Source: Mansonella perstans (lineage: Eukaryota > Nematoda > Chromadorea > Rhabditida > Onchocercidae). From it: DNA of 64,000 bases. The position numbers and the translations under genes are program-made. How positions within the stretch are numbered: position 1 is the stretch's first letter; each line of letters begins with the position of its first letter. Shown piece after piece: positions 13,254 to 22,976 of the stretch. The notes under the pieces are model-generated. The model did no database searches. It had not been told where the DNA came from and saw only the letters and a list, made by a program, of their open reading frames with translations. The stretch lies in the NCBI GenBank assembly GCA_037074765.1, contig JBAMDO010000382.1, forward strand, positions 16,001 to 80,000. The letters are read 5' to 3'.

Positions 13254-15249
13254 TCATTTCTTTGTAGCGCGTCGCTTATATGTTTTTGGTACTTTATGAG
13301 TGAGAACGTAGCGTTGTGGGACTGGAAGAGGCGGTGAATAACCCTGCGGGAAAGCTGAATCCTCGAACGCTACCAAATAATCATCAACAGCTGCAACTGG
13401 TAATTGATCGATAACTCCCTGAAAAAAGACCACTATCTTGCGTGACATGGAAGAACAGGAATTTATATTTTTAAGATTGATTATTTATATTAGACAGAAG
13501 TTAGCTAATCAAACAAAGCTAACAGGAGAGGCTAAAATTCCGAACATTAATTATTAGGATTGCTTTTGTCGTATGCATAATTAATTAACAACATCCGACA
13601 TAATTCAGCTCCTTCATTCATGAACTTTCTCACAATTCTAAAACTTCAGTAATTACCTTGTAAAAGCAAGTTGTTTGGGGATAAAGTGCAAGCACGATAG
13701 CACCCACAGGAAACAATGCATGACTGTCACGCAAAGGATCTGCTCGCCATCGCGGTAACGGAATCATACGACTTCTTCGTACAATATATTTGGATTTTTG
13801 CTCATCATCAATATCTTTAACTTCATATTTCGAGGATGCAAAAACACTGGTCACCTCAGCAAGCATCCATATTCCATCGATGAATGCGGCCACTTCCATA
13901 CCGGTCTATAAAACTTTGCATTCCAGTAAACAGTTTGATTGACGTGATTTTCAAAAAAAAAAAAATTGATTAAAATTCTTTTATTGAAAAAGAACTTTTT
14001 TTGATCAGCAAAACCAAACCTTCAATGACATCGCTACAGGTGCTGAAATGGCACCAACCAATGCAGGTGGATGACTATCTGGAGGTCCAATCCAGAGCGG
14101 AGCAGTGCGAGCACTCTGCGATAACATTTGCATCAGCTCACCACGACCCACCAAACTACTACGTTGTAATTCATATTTCTTTTTGCGCAACTTTTCAATA
14201 TCCTCCAAAAGTTTCCTAACGCAAATTGCTTCTATCTCGCAGGCTTTTTTAGCTGAAAAAAAAGGCAGCAACATTTCAAATAATAAGTAAACTAAAACAG
14301 TAGCACCAAAAAAAAAAAAAAAAAGAACCGAATCCCGAAAAAATTACTTAATGAAATGCATATGATGAAATTAAATTGTGCAAGCGTCGTTCGATGAATA
14401 CAATGGAAAAAATGGTCTTTTGGCACTGTTTTTGCTAATTAAAATTATATCTAAAAAAGTTTTAAAAAAATGAATAGAAACATGCACAGAATAAAAATTT
14501 TAAAATTTCGAAAACAATTCTCGAAAATGTTGGCCATATATGCAAATCATTTAACACATACATCCATAAATAATGAATAAAATCTAATGAGTACCATTTT
14601 CGTAAAGATTCAGTACTCGACCTCGCAAAGGCCCATTTAATTTGCTTCCAATGCTAAGCTTATTCTTATCAACTAATTCTTGCAGGGCAGATAATGATTC
14701 ATTAACTTTCTTCTTCAGCGGGATTACTGACTTCATCTGTAACAAACTACAAATAGTCAAAAAGAACAAATAAATGTTCCTCTTCAAAATTATGGTCAAT
14801 TGAAAAACAGACTCATTTGATATAGGAAACAATAAATTCAAAATCTTTTCACTCAAAAATCTACAGTCTAATTGTGACTCATTCGCAATGCAGTTATTGA
14901 TCTGGTTATTGAGTTACTGAACTAATGAGCCCAAATAATCCATTCCATTCATAGAATCACCAAAACTACCCGATCATCTGATGTATGCTAGCAATTGCTA
15001 TATTTTTAATTTTTTTTTTAAAATTAAAACAAAAATATCTTATTTTAAAACTCCTTACATAAATTTTCTGTCACTCATTTATTGCTAACAATGCTAAAAT
15101 GTAGATGTTTAAACTGAATATTAAGAAAGCAATCATTCTGAATAGGAAATTGTTGAAATAACCTTTTTATGGATTTCCTGTAATGCGATTTGCAATTTCT
15201 GCTCATCTTTATCAAGCTCACTGTTGCGACGTCGGTTACTTCGACGCAT
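13254..15249 (-). CDS. sgf29: SAGA-associated factor SGF29
   Basis: Histone-reader subunit of the SAGA/ATAC acetyltransferase modules, binding H3K4me through a tandem Tudor domain in the nucleus. Coding exons 15163-15249, 14595-14736, 14020-14252, 13657-13905, 13254-13418 total 876 nt, giving 291 residues (human SGF29 has 293), with every intron phase consistent. Residues about 1-110 are a helical coiled-coil region (ELDKDEQKLQIALQEIHKK; AICVRKLLEDIEKLRKKKYE). LPLWIG-like APLWIGPPDSHPPALVGAI links to the SGF29 C-terminal domain: VAAFIDGIWMLAEVTS, YEVKDIDDEQ, IPLPRW, LALYPQTTCFYK, YLVAFEDSAFPQGYSPPLPV, QRYVL. It ends in a basic tail (YKRRATKK). The acceptor TTTTAG at 15284-15285 lies about 107 nt beyond the MZT1 stop, so the mRNA is probably trans-spliced from an operon. 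The start ATG is the first after this acceptor. Confidence 0.93.
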
Positions 15250-15390
15250 CCTTTTGCTCTTAGTTGTTTTCTTTTTTAATTCCCTAAAATTTGAGATCGA
15301 AATTTCAAAATATGAGTTAATTAAAATAAAGCAATTAAAATCCATTAAATCCAGTAGCAACTAATGCAAACTTCAACCAGAAGAAAAAAA

Positions 15391-15761
15391 TTAGCGGACC
15401 TTTCCAGAATAACGAATTATAGCATCAATGAGACCTCGATGTGAAACACCTTTTTTCAGCAATTCCACACAAACTGAGAGCTGAGATGATGTCAAAGGAA
15501 CGTGAAGCAAAAGGGCTAAATTTTCAATCACTGAAAATTAGCAATTAACTAATTGACTAATTTTTCTTTTCTTTTAAGAAATTACTTTCCGAATTTTTTC
15601 TTTCTTCAATTAAAAAGTAGAAAACACAAGAGCATACAATATAAAAATACCAATGCATTAATTAAATTTTATGAAAATATATGAATGAATGACTTACATT
15701 CAATAGTTTCTTCTGATAACAACTGAATATTCTCTTTCGAGCTTGATTGCTGGAAATTCAT
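15391..15761 (-). CDS. mzt1: MOZART1-like mitotic-spindle organizing protein
   Basis: Small two-exon gene (15698-15761 and 15391-15530) coding for 67 residues. MOZART1 proteins (about 70-80 residues) bind the N-termini of gamma-tubulin complex proteins and help load gamma-tubulin rings at microtubule-organising centres. The central block IENLALLLHVPLTSSQLSVC followed by VELLKKGVSHRGLIDAIIR matches the MZT1 layout: a leucine-rich helix, then a CVxLxxxGxxxxxLxxxI helix. The N-terminus is polar (MNFQQSSSKENIQ). The gap to the SGF29 acceptor is about 107 nt on the same strand, typical of nematode operons. The protein is short, so the family call rests on one block of similarity plus size. Confidence 0.65.
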
Positions 15762-15801
15762 GAAAACCTTAACCCTTAAAAAAGATTCATCAGTTAGAAA
15801 G

Positions 15802-15996
15802 TTAGAAAGCGGAAATGTAAAATATTTTCACTGCATTGAAATCACCCACGCAAGCAATCAAGGTAACGTAAGAAAAACTGGCAGCATTAGCCAAGGAGCC
15901 TAGGAGCCTTGAATGGACCAAATCCTCAGACGCAAATTCCAACTGCGAGCTTTTTAACGCCGCAATAACACTTTGAGAGCGTAAAATCCTTGTCAT
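15802..15996 (-). CDS. Possible small protein, unrecognised
   Basis: An uninterrupted reading frame (64 residues) begins MTRILRSQSVIAALKSSQLE and contains VHSRLLGSLANAASFSYVTL. Its base composition (GCG GCG, CTC CTA GGC TCC) is clearly less AT-rich than the flanks, which suggests coding. It ends 40 nt upstream of the MZT1 start on the same strand, so it may be a small upstream cistron. It could also be an extra 5' exon of MZT1: a GTGGGT donor after IAC and a weak TTAAG acceptor would keep frame. No family was recognised. Confidence 0.35.
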   Translation of the reverse strand: MTRILRSQSVIAALKSSQLEFASEDLVHSRLLGSLANAASFSYVTLIACVGDFNAVKIFYISAF

Positions 15997-17133
15997 AGAA
16001 AGAATCTTTTCTTCTGCTTACAGATATTCCAAAATAATATCTATATTTTATAAGCTAATAGAATTGTTTCCAAAAAAAAAAATTCGTAAATACCCGGCCA
16101 CTTTTTCCATTTCATTTCATTTATTCCAGAGTATTTTAGAAATTTTAGAAACAGCAAGATATTATCTGACTGAACAGATATATTCACACGATCACATGCA
16201 CCAATCAATTATCGCTTGAGGATTAAATTCAAAAATCAAAAATTCGTACAAATTTATCCGGATAATTATTGGATAAGTACAAATTCTAATCCGCTTGAAT
16301 GTACCGTAACAACCATGACTTCCCTACCGCATATCGCATTTAGTATACTCAGTTTCTTACACTTTCCTTCTCTCTTCTTCAGACAACACAGCAACGATAC
16401 TAGCATTTTAGAAAATTTTGAAAAATGCGACATTTTAAAAAATTGCCCATAAAAAAATTATTGAACATAAGCTTGTCGAAACTTTTAGTATTTTAGTATT
16501 TGTGTTAAAATTCGAAATCTATAGAACAAGTAATTCAGTGTGTGATAACAGATGATAACAAAATTCGAAATGCGTCAAGTAGATCAAGTAATTCAGTGTA
16601 TGATAAGGACGCAGTGACAACAAGTTTGATTCACACCAAAAATAAAAACTCTCAAACATTCATTCAAAGTGGCTGACGAATGATAGATGCTACGATAAAT
16701 ACACCTGAATTTGAGTTATGTTAACTTTATGTCAAGCAGATTAATTATGTCAACTATGTCAAGTTAATTATGTCAACCAGAGTGATTGCACTGGATTACT
16801 TTAACGATTAAATTTCGAGAAATTTCTATTCAAAAACAATAACAAAGTTAAGGTAATCTACAGGAGATAATTAACATCCATACCAAAACCATTAATATCG
16901 ACAAAACTAATTAGTGTTAAAACAATGACAGCAGATAATCAATTGCAGCAGACAATTAATTGTACAGCAGATGTACAATTAATATCGATAAAACTAATTA
17001 ATGCTTGAATCTTAAATATGATTTAACATTTGACATTACACATTCAGAATGTCCATTTACGGTCGGACAAAAGCTAAATTATCATTACTCTCTCAGAAAT
17101 GTCACGGAATGTCACAGAATGAAAATGATGTAT
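15997..17133. other. Gap between TSEN54 and the small reading frame
   Basis: AT-rich sequence with short internal repeats, for example GTCAAGTTAATTATGTCAAC variants near 16730-16780 and AATATCGA(C/T)AAAACTAATTA at about 16890 and 16982. It should hold the TSEN54 3' UTR. No exon was recognised. Confidence 0.5.
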
Positions 17134-18099
17134 TTACAGACACACTGCTTGGTGGTCGATATTATAAAATACAATGGCAGCTTGTTGAACAATAGCTATT
17201 AGTAATCGCCCATCGTCAATCTTTGAACTTAGCCAATGTAAATCGGATATGGATGGAAATGGCGAATGAATGTTCAGGACCAATAATCGGTATATTGGTT
17301 TTGGTGAAAGATTACGACAAAAAGTACCATTCCCGGTATATACATCATAATCAATGGGTAAATGAATTGAATCTGAAGTATCGCTCGCAGGATTCTGTTC
17401 CAATATTTTGGTTCGCTCCTTACGATAATGTGACCAAGTAGGGACACGATTAGAGAACTGATCAAATCTTGGCCAATAATGAGGTCTTAGGAATTCCTTA
17501 AAATTTCTTTGCGCTTCACCACGATCAACCCAATTAATTGATTCGATGTTTGACGCAGGAAAATCATCGGATACACCAAATACTTCCACTAATTTTGGGT
17601 TATGGCGAAAATTCGTCAGTGTGATCTTCATCGACTTGATAGTAGGGAACTGATCCAGGAGACTAACCGGAAAGAGAAATTCCGATGCAAGCTCCAAGTC
17701 CTTATTATTTCTATCGTCTGAAGAAATTTCGAAAGCCTTGTAAGGTACGATGATATAGCCTGCACGTTTCAAGTGTGAGTAAACGAAAAACTTTTCAGGT
17801 GTTACTAGAAATGTCCCGAGTAATCGATAGCATTCTTGTACAGACAGCTGCATTCCATGATGAAGAACAACAGCTAAGCCAGTTTCGACCATCCAAACCA
17901 CTTCTTCCACAAAAAAATAATGACCATCTCTTCGCCTGATGCCCATTTTCATTTCACACGCATTTCGTAGCTGAAGTGCTTTAAAAATCTTTTCTTCAGC
18001 GTTATACTCGATCAGTGTAAGTTTCTGGCAACTTCGTCCACTATCCGATATATACTTGAAATGGGATATCATCGTGCCAGGTGTTGCTTTACAATCCAT
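17134..18099 (-). CDS. tsen54: tRNA-splicing endonuclease subunit Sen54 (TSEN54)
   Basis: Structural subunit of the nuclear tRNA-splicing endonuclease, pairing with the Sen2 catalytic subunit. An unbroken 321-residue frame shows the Sen54 N-terminal domain: GHYFFVEEVVWMVETGLAVV corresponds to the EEALyLlErG block, MQLSVQECYRLLG to the SlQEAY block, and FFVYSHLKRAGYIIVPYKAF to the YxVYshLKRlGYiV block. The C-terminal part RLLIAIVQQAAIVFYNI fits the family's C-terminal beta segment. The protein is shorter than human TSEN54 (over 500 residues) because the variable middle is small. The ATG follows TTCTAG|TGGAGGCTG with an in-frame TAG just before it, so a 5' exon encoding more N-terminus, or a trans-splice site, could be used there. 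No intron is seen inside the frame, unusual next to its intron-rich neighbours. Confidence 0.85.
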   Translation of the reverse strand: MDCKATPGTMISHFKYISDSGRSCQKLTLIEYNAEEKIFKALQLRNACEMKMGIRRRDGHYFFVEEVVWMVETGLAVVLHHGMQLSVQECYRLLGTFLVTPEKFFVYSHLKRAGYIIVPYKAFEISSDDRNNKDLELASEFLFPVSLLDQFPTIKSMKITLTNFRHNPKLVEVFGVSDDFPASNIESINWVDRGEAQRNFKEFLRPHYWPRFDQFSNRVPTWSHYRKERTKILEQNPASDTSDSIHLPIDYDVYTGNGTFCRNLSPKPIYRLLVLNIHSPFPSISDLHWLSSKIDDGRLLIAIVQQAAIVFYNIDHQAVCL

Positions 18100-20026
18100 C
18101 AGCCTCCACTAGAATAGAGAAATTATAGCATGAAAATCTCGCACATTTTCCAGTATTTTCGAATTCTTTTTAATCTGCGTATCACATTATTCACTTAGTC
18201 TTACTAACTTATCGTCAGTTGGTCAAAAAAAGAGGAAAAAAGAATGTGCTAATATCTCACAATAACCCCAATACCGTATACTGAAAAAAAGAAAATGATC
18301 GACAGAGATCATTTAACGGGCACATCGTTCTTCATCAACTCAATGATTGACAACAACAATGAATTTAATTTGTTTAATTTATTAAACAACATCTTCAATA
18401 GTCAGCAGAACAATATATGGTAAACAAATCATTTATTGATTGTTCGTTGTCACTTGAACTGGTAATATTAGCAAATTCAATTATCAAATTTCAAGAGTTT
18501 CAAAATTTCGAAACACATATATGCTCCAGAATTGCAGAAATTTTGTGTTATGTTTTCATTTTCGTTAACACAAACATGATCAAGTTTCAGTTCACACGAT
18601 CAACGCCGTTTAGCTATTTTAAATCACTACTGATCTGGCTATCGACGAGATATTCATAATTAGAACTTTACAAAAATTTAAATCAAATGAAAAAGGCTAA
18701 CATAAAGTTTAAATCTCCAATACTGATATCATGGAAAGTTTTTCTCAGCATATATATATTTAATTCAATTCGACTTTATTATATGCCAATGAATTCCTGA
18801 ATTATCTGAAAATAACCGGCAGAAAATAATCAGCAGAACACGAACAGATTCATACAGGACAAGAAACTCAAACATCGTTTTCTTTTTCAACTTCCTACTT
18901 TTGCATGTATCATTCACACTTATTGCTACAATCGTTAGATGTTGCTCTTGAATATTTTCTCAAGCATATTTCCTTTTATCGCTATTCACTTCTTTACTAA
19001 AAAGGAAAAAAAAATATTTAGTTATTGATTACCACGAGTGACCAATAAGTCACTATAGCGATCAACGACTAAACATTCTAGCAAAACAGCACTTTTCGTA
19101 TTACTAGAATTTATACTTCACAAATCCCAAAATCATTTAATTGTAATTCCCCGTCTTGACAATTAAGTTGCGCTTCTTCTCAATCCCAATCAATCCAGAA
19201 ACATTCTCTACGACCTCCCAAAATCCCACTCAAGTCCCTTAACAGTGTGAACCCTGACCTTTGTGGTTTTTAATGTGTTACGGAACAGTCTGAAAATGGA
19301 TTGTATCCAAAAAAGGATGCTATGAAAAAACAAGATCTCAGGAAGCTATCGAGTATTTGGGAATGACGTTCCCATGATTCTAAATGTGTAACTATAGTTT
19401 GTATTATTAAATATGATGCCATCAAAATGACCATCGAAATATTATCTTTCTATATCTTATGCAAATTACCACAAATTTTATTTGAATATAAAATGAATTA
19501 ATCACTGAGGAAAATTTATTTTTACCTAACGTTAATCAACTGATTGTGTCGTCCGGAACCACTAATTCCTTTTTCTTTTCTTCTAAAAGTTGCACTCCAA
19601 AAGTTTAATAAATTGTCACATGATGGATGGTGATATTTATTACGTTGGAAATTTGATCCTCAATGGTATGGGTGATGGACAATGGTCGCAATTTCTAAGC
19701 CTAATACCAATGGTAACAATACAGCTAAATTTGTCACCAAATAATAGCATAAATTTTTAATTGGATATTATCAATTTAATCCTTTACTTCTGGATCATTT
19801 CTTTGTATGTTTATTTTAATGTTTTATTATTCATTCCAAACTTTTTCTCTAAATGACAAATTCTATAATGTTCATGTTGTATCTTTCCCTCTCTCTCCCT
19901 CTTTCTCTGTCCTCTATATTAGTTTGTTGCTGTTTACTTCAATTAAAATTTCTCTAACTTTTCAAATTTTAATTTTAGGACTTTTTTTTCCAGCACCGAA
20001 GAATATTAGCACCGAATTTTGTAAGA
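18100..20026. other. Intergenic region between divergent TSEN54 and basic-protein gene
   Basis: No convincing exon on either strand. The piece nearest 20026 is pyrimidine-rich and has two acceptor-like sites (TTTTAG at about 19974-19979 and TTTTTCCAG at about 19991) just before the next ATG, which may be trans- or cis-splice acceptors for that gene. Confidence 0.5.
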
Positions 20027-20549
20027 ATGCAAATTGAAGAAGTTGAAATTGTGCGAAATTCCTCAATTGCTCAACAACAAATTGGTGCAATTCCAATAAA
20101 TAATAGGATTAGTCGAAGATTAATGCAATTGGATGAGAGTGCTATTGGACCGTTACGTCGTAGTCGAAGTGAGCCGCAATTACGTGACGCTGAAGGACGT
20201 TTACAACGACGAACAGTTGCTGGTACTGTCAGAAGAAGAGTGTCAATGAGAAGATCTGTGTTTAGAATTAGTGTCAACTCACTAACTGCAGCTTCGTTGC
20301 AACAGAATGAACATAATAATGATGGCGCATCGAGGTAAGTATTGTTGTTTTGTTTTGTAAATTTGGAACATAAGACAGTATCAAAATAATTATTTAAATG
20401 TGTTAAGTTAAAAAAAAAAGTTTGAAATCTTACTGTGCTGCAGTCTTACTGTATCTTACTGTATTACAGTCTTACTGTACTACAATATCAATTTACAATA
20501 TTTAAGCATTGAAATTCATAATGAAATTATTTTTTTTTTCAGAGAATGA
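20027..20549 (+). CDS. Small basic protein of unknown family
   Basis: Two exons, 20027-20334 and 20543-20549 (the second supplies only the last base of Arg, then Glu and the stop), code for about 104 residues. The protein is strongly basic and rich in Arg/Ser: RISRRLMQLDESAIGPLRR, then RSRSEPQLRDAEGRLQRR, then VRRRVSMRRSVFRIS. The middle could be phosphorylated at RRxS-type sites (RRRVS, MRRS); that is motif reading only. No signal peptide, membrane segment or known domain is visible. Its coding part from about codon 26 on is copied 1541 bp downstream with few changes, so it lies at the left edge of the tandem duplication. I do not recognise the family; the neighbouring PDZ gene resembles sperm proteins, which is only a contextual hint. 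Confidence 0.6.
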
Positions 20550-20979
20550 AAAATGATATTTTTTTTGCAACAAAATTTCAACAAAAAGTTGGCGCAATAA
20601 AAATTGGTGAAAAAACTTTGAAGCATTTTATCCATGGAATAAATTGTTGTTACAGTGAAATTTGAATCTTCATCATTTGTACAACAATTATTTCTATTTT
20701 ATTCTCGATAACTATGCGCAAAGTGAGTAAATAGAGTAAATGAACTAATTTGTATGAGGCAAAAGCAAAAGGTATGCATGCAGTAAGTGATAATTGTATC
20801 CAATACGCACGCAATACAATAATGTCAAGTAATACTGTATCCATTTACGCATACAGTAATGTCAAGTAATACTGTGCCCGTTTATGCACAAAGTAATATT
20901 AAGCAATAACTGTATCCATTTAAATAAACAGACTAATAACAGAGAGTAAAACCATTAACTGCATTAAATGGTATTTTCT

Positions 20980-21110
20980 GAGTGATCTAATATGATAGTA
21001 TCATATTAGTGATCTAATAAGAAGATCTATACGAACGAAAATGTAATTGAATAATTGTGACAAAGATTTAAATTTGAAGAGTTTATTAGATCTATCACAT
21101 TAGATCACTC
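20980..21110. repeat. 131-bp inverted-repeat element (MITE-like), copy 1
   Basis: GAGTGATCTAATATGATAG at the left end is matched by its reverse complement CTATCACATTAGATCACTC at the right end, with one mismatch in 19. Inside the left end is a perfect 23-nt palindrome (20987-21009, 11-bp arms). A second copy lies in the duplicated unit at about 22481-22612. Confidence 0.6.
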
Positions 21111-21400
21111 ATTAAATCTGAATATGAATAAGGAAGTTATTTGGGCATAGATATTGACTGTACCATTCAGTTCAGGCATTGATGAAACACTGATAAAACG
21201 GATCACTGATGAAATGAAATGAAAAAAATAGTGATTCATAGATCATTGTGAATCTTTTTTTGTTTCCTTATCCAAACTATCCAGACTTCCTCAACAATTA
21301 CTTCTAATTAAAACTTAATCTTGATTTTTGCTCCCTCTCATTTACATTTAATTTGCATATGCAAGTTTTGTGCGAGAAAAGTTTTGCATATTCTAGTAGG

Positions 21401-21410
21401 GTATAAAAGA
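21401..21410 (+). promoter_or_regulatory. TATA box before the chimeric copy
   Basis: TATAAAA in GGGTATAAAAGAGATTG, 72 nt before the mutated start position of the duplicated PDZ exon. The same box precedes the intact PDZ gene. Confidence 0.55.
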
Positions 21411-21474
21411 GATTGTAAAAGAAAAGATGAATCATTTGACTAAGTTGTGACATATCGGAAGCAACTGCAACTTG

Positions 21475-22088
21475 CTGGCGAAGGAAGTATCAGTTGTGAT
21501 ACCGATGGAGGAAGGTGATCTGCTTGGGGCAGTTCCTAATGATAAGCTTGTCATTGTTAAGATTCAGCCAGGGACACTTGCAGATGGACATCTATTCAGC
21601 CAGGGACACTTGCAGATGGACATCAGAAAAATAACTCTTTCTAATAGGATTAGTCGAAGATTAATGCAATTGGATGGGAGTGCTATTGGACCGTTACGTC
21701 GTAGTCGAAGTGAGCCGCAATTACGTGACGCTGAAGGACGTTTACAACGACGAACAGTTGCTGGTACTATCAGAAGAAGAGTGTCAATGAGAAGATCTGT
21801 GTTTAGAATTAGTGTCAACTCACTAACTGCAGCTTCGTTGCAACAGAATGAACATAATAATGATGACGCATTGAGGTAAGTATTATTGTTTTGTTTTGTA
21901 AATTTGGAACATAAGACAGTATCAAAATAATTATTTAAATGTGTTAAGTTAAAAAAAAAGTTTGAAATCTTACTGTGCTGCAGTCTTACTGTATCTTACT
22001 GTATTACAGTCTTACTGTACTACAGTATCAATTTACAATATTTAAGCATTGAAATTCATAATGAAATTATTTTTTTTTCAGAGAATGA
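21475..22088 (+). pseudogene. Chimeric PDZ exon / basic protein copy lacking its start codon
   Basis: Product of the tandem duplication. The first part copies PDZ exon 1 ([20 protein letters not shown]) and then, after a locally doubled CAGCCAGGGACACTTGCAGA segment and a scrap of PDZ intron 1, runs in frame into the basic-protein exon (NRISRRLMQLDGSAIGPLRR). The exon ends at GTAAGT (21876) and the second exon (22082-22088) gives the same Arg-Glu-stop ending. The ATG that starts the intact PDZ gene is CTG here (21475-21477), so translation from the ancestral site is lost. An internal in-frame ATG (in VIPMEEGD) could start a shorter chimera. The reading frame is otherwise fully open, so it is either a young pseudogene or a new chimeric gene. 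A TATA box sits at 21402-21408. Confidence 0.7.
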
Positions 22089-22480
22089 AAAATGATATTT
22101 TTTTTGCAACAAAATTTCAACAAAAAGTTGGCGCAATAAAAATTGGTGAAAAAACTTTGAAGCATTTTATCCATGGAATAAATTGTTGTTACAGTGAAAT
22201 TTGAATATTCATCATTTGTACAACAATTATTTCTGCTTTATTCTTGATAACTATGCGCAAAGTGAGTAAATAAAGTAAATGAACTAATTTGTATGAGGCA
22301 AAAGCAAAAGGTATGCTTGCAGTAAGTAATAATTGTATCCAATACGCACGCAATACAATAATGTCAAGTAATACTGTGCCCGTTTACGCACAAAGTAATG
22401 TTAAGCAATAACTGTATCCATTTAAATAAACAGACTAATAACAGAGAGTAAAACCATTAACTGCATCAAATGGTATTTTC

Positions 22481-22612
22481 TGAGTGATCTAATATGATAG
22501 TATCATATTAGTGATCTAATAAGAAGATCTATACGAAAGAAAATATAATTGAATAATTGTGACAAAGATTTAAATTTGAAGAGTTTATTAGATCTATCAC
22601 ATTAGATCACTC
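22481..22612. repeat. 131-bp inverted-repeat element (MITE-like), copy 2
   Basis: Duplicate of the element at 20980-21110, including the perfect 23-nt palindrome at 22489-22511. Confidence 0.55.
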
Positions 22613-22903
22613 ATTAAATCTGAATATGAATAAGGAAGTTATTTAGGCATAGATATTGACTGTACCATTCAGTTCAGGCATTGATGAAACACTGATAAAA
22701 CGGATCACTGATGAAATGAAATGAAAAAAATAGTGATTCATAGATCATTGTGAATCTTTTTTTGTTTCCTTATCCAAACTATCCAGACTTCCTCAACAAT
22801 TACTCCTAATTAAAATTTAATCTTGATTTTTGCTCCCTCTCATTTACATTTAATTTGCATATGCAAGTTTTGTGCGAGGAAAGTTTTGCATATTCTAGTA
22901 GGG

Positions 22904-22910
22904 TATAAAA
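22904..22910 (+). promoter_or_regulatory. TATA box of the PDZ gene
   Basis: TATAAAA, 67 nt upstream of the ATG at 22977, in a block (GCATATGCAAGTTTTGTGCG ... GGGTATAAAAG) kept between both duplicate copies. Confidence 0.6.
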
Positions 22911-22976
22911 GAGATTGTAAAAGAAAAGGTGAATCATTTGACTAAGTTGTAACATATCGGAAGCAACTGTAACTTG

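Larger units (their letters stand above)
20102..21642 (+). repeat. Tandem duplication, first copy (about 1.54 kb)
   Basis: Starts at ATAGGATTAGTCGAAG inside the basic-protein exon and runs through its intron, its 3' end, about 0.9 kb of spacer, the TATA box and the 5' end of a PDZ exon. It is near-identical to the copy that begins at about 21643. It contains one additional piece of roughly 38 bp near 20830-20870 that the second copy lacks. Confidence 0.9.

Noticed and set aside
14001..14290. Two plus-strand frames of 60-72 codons
   Set aside because: Antisense to SGF29 exon 14020-14252.
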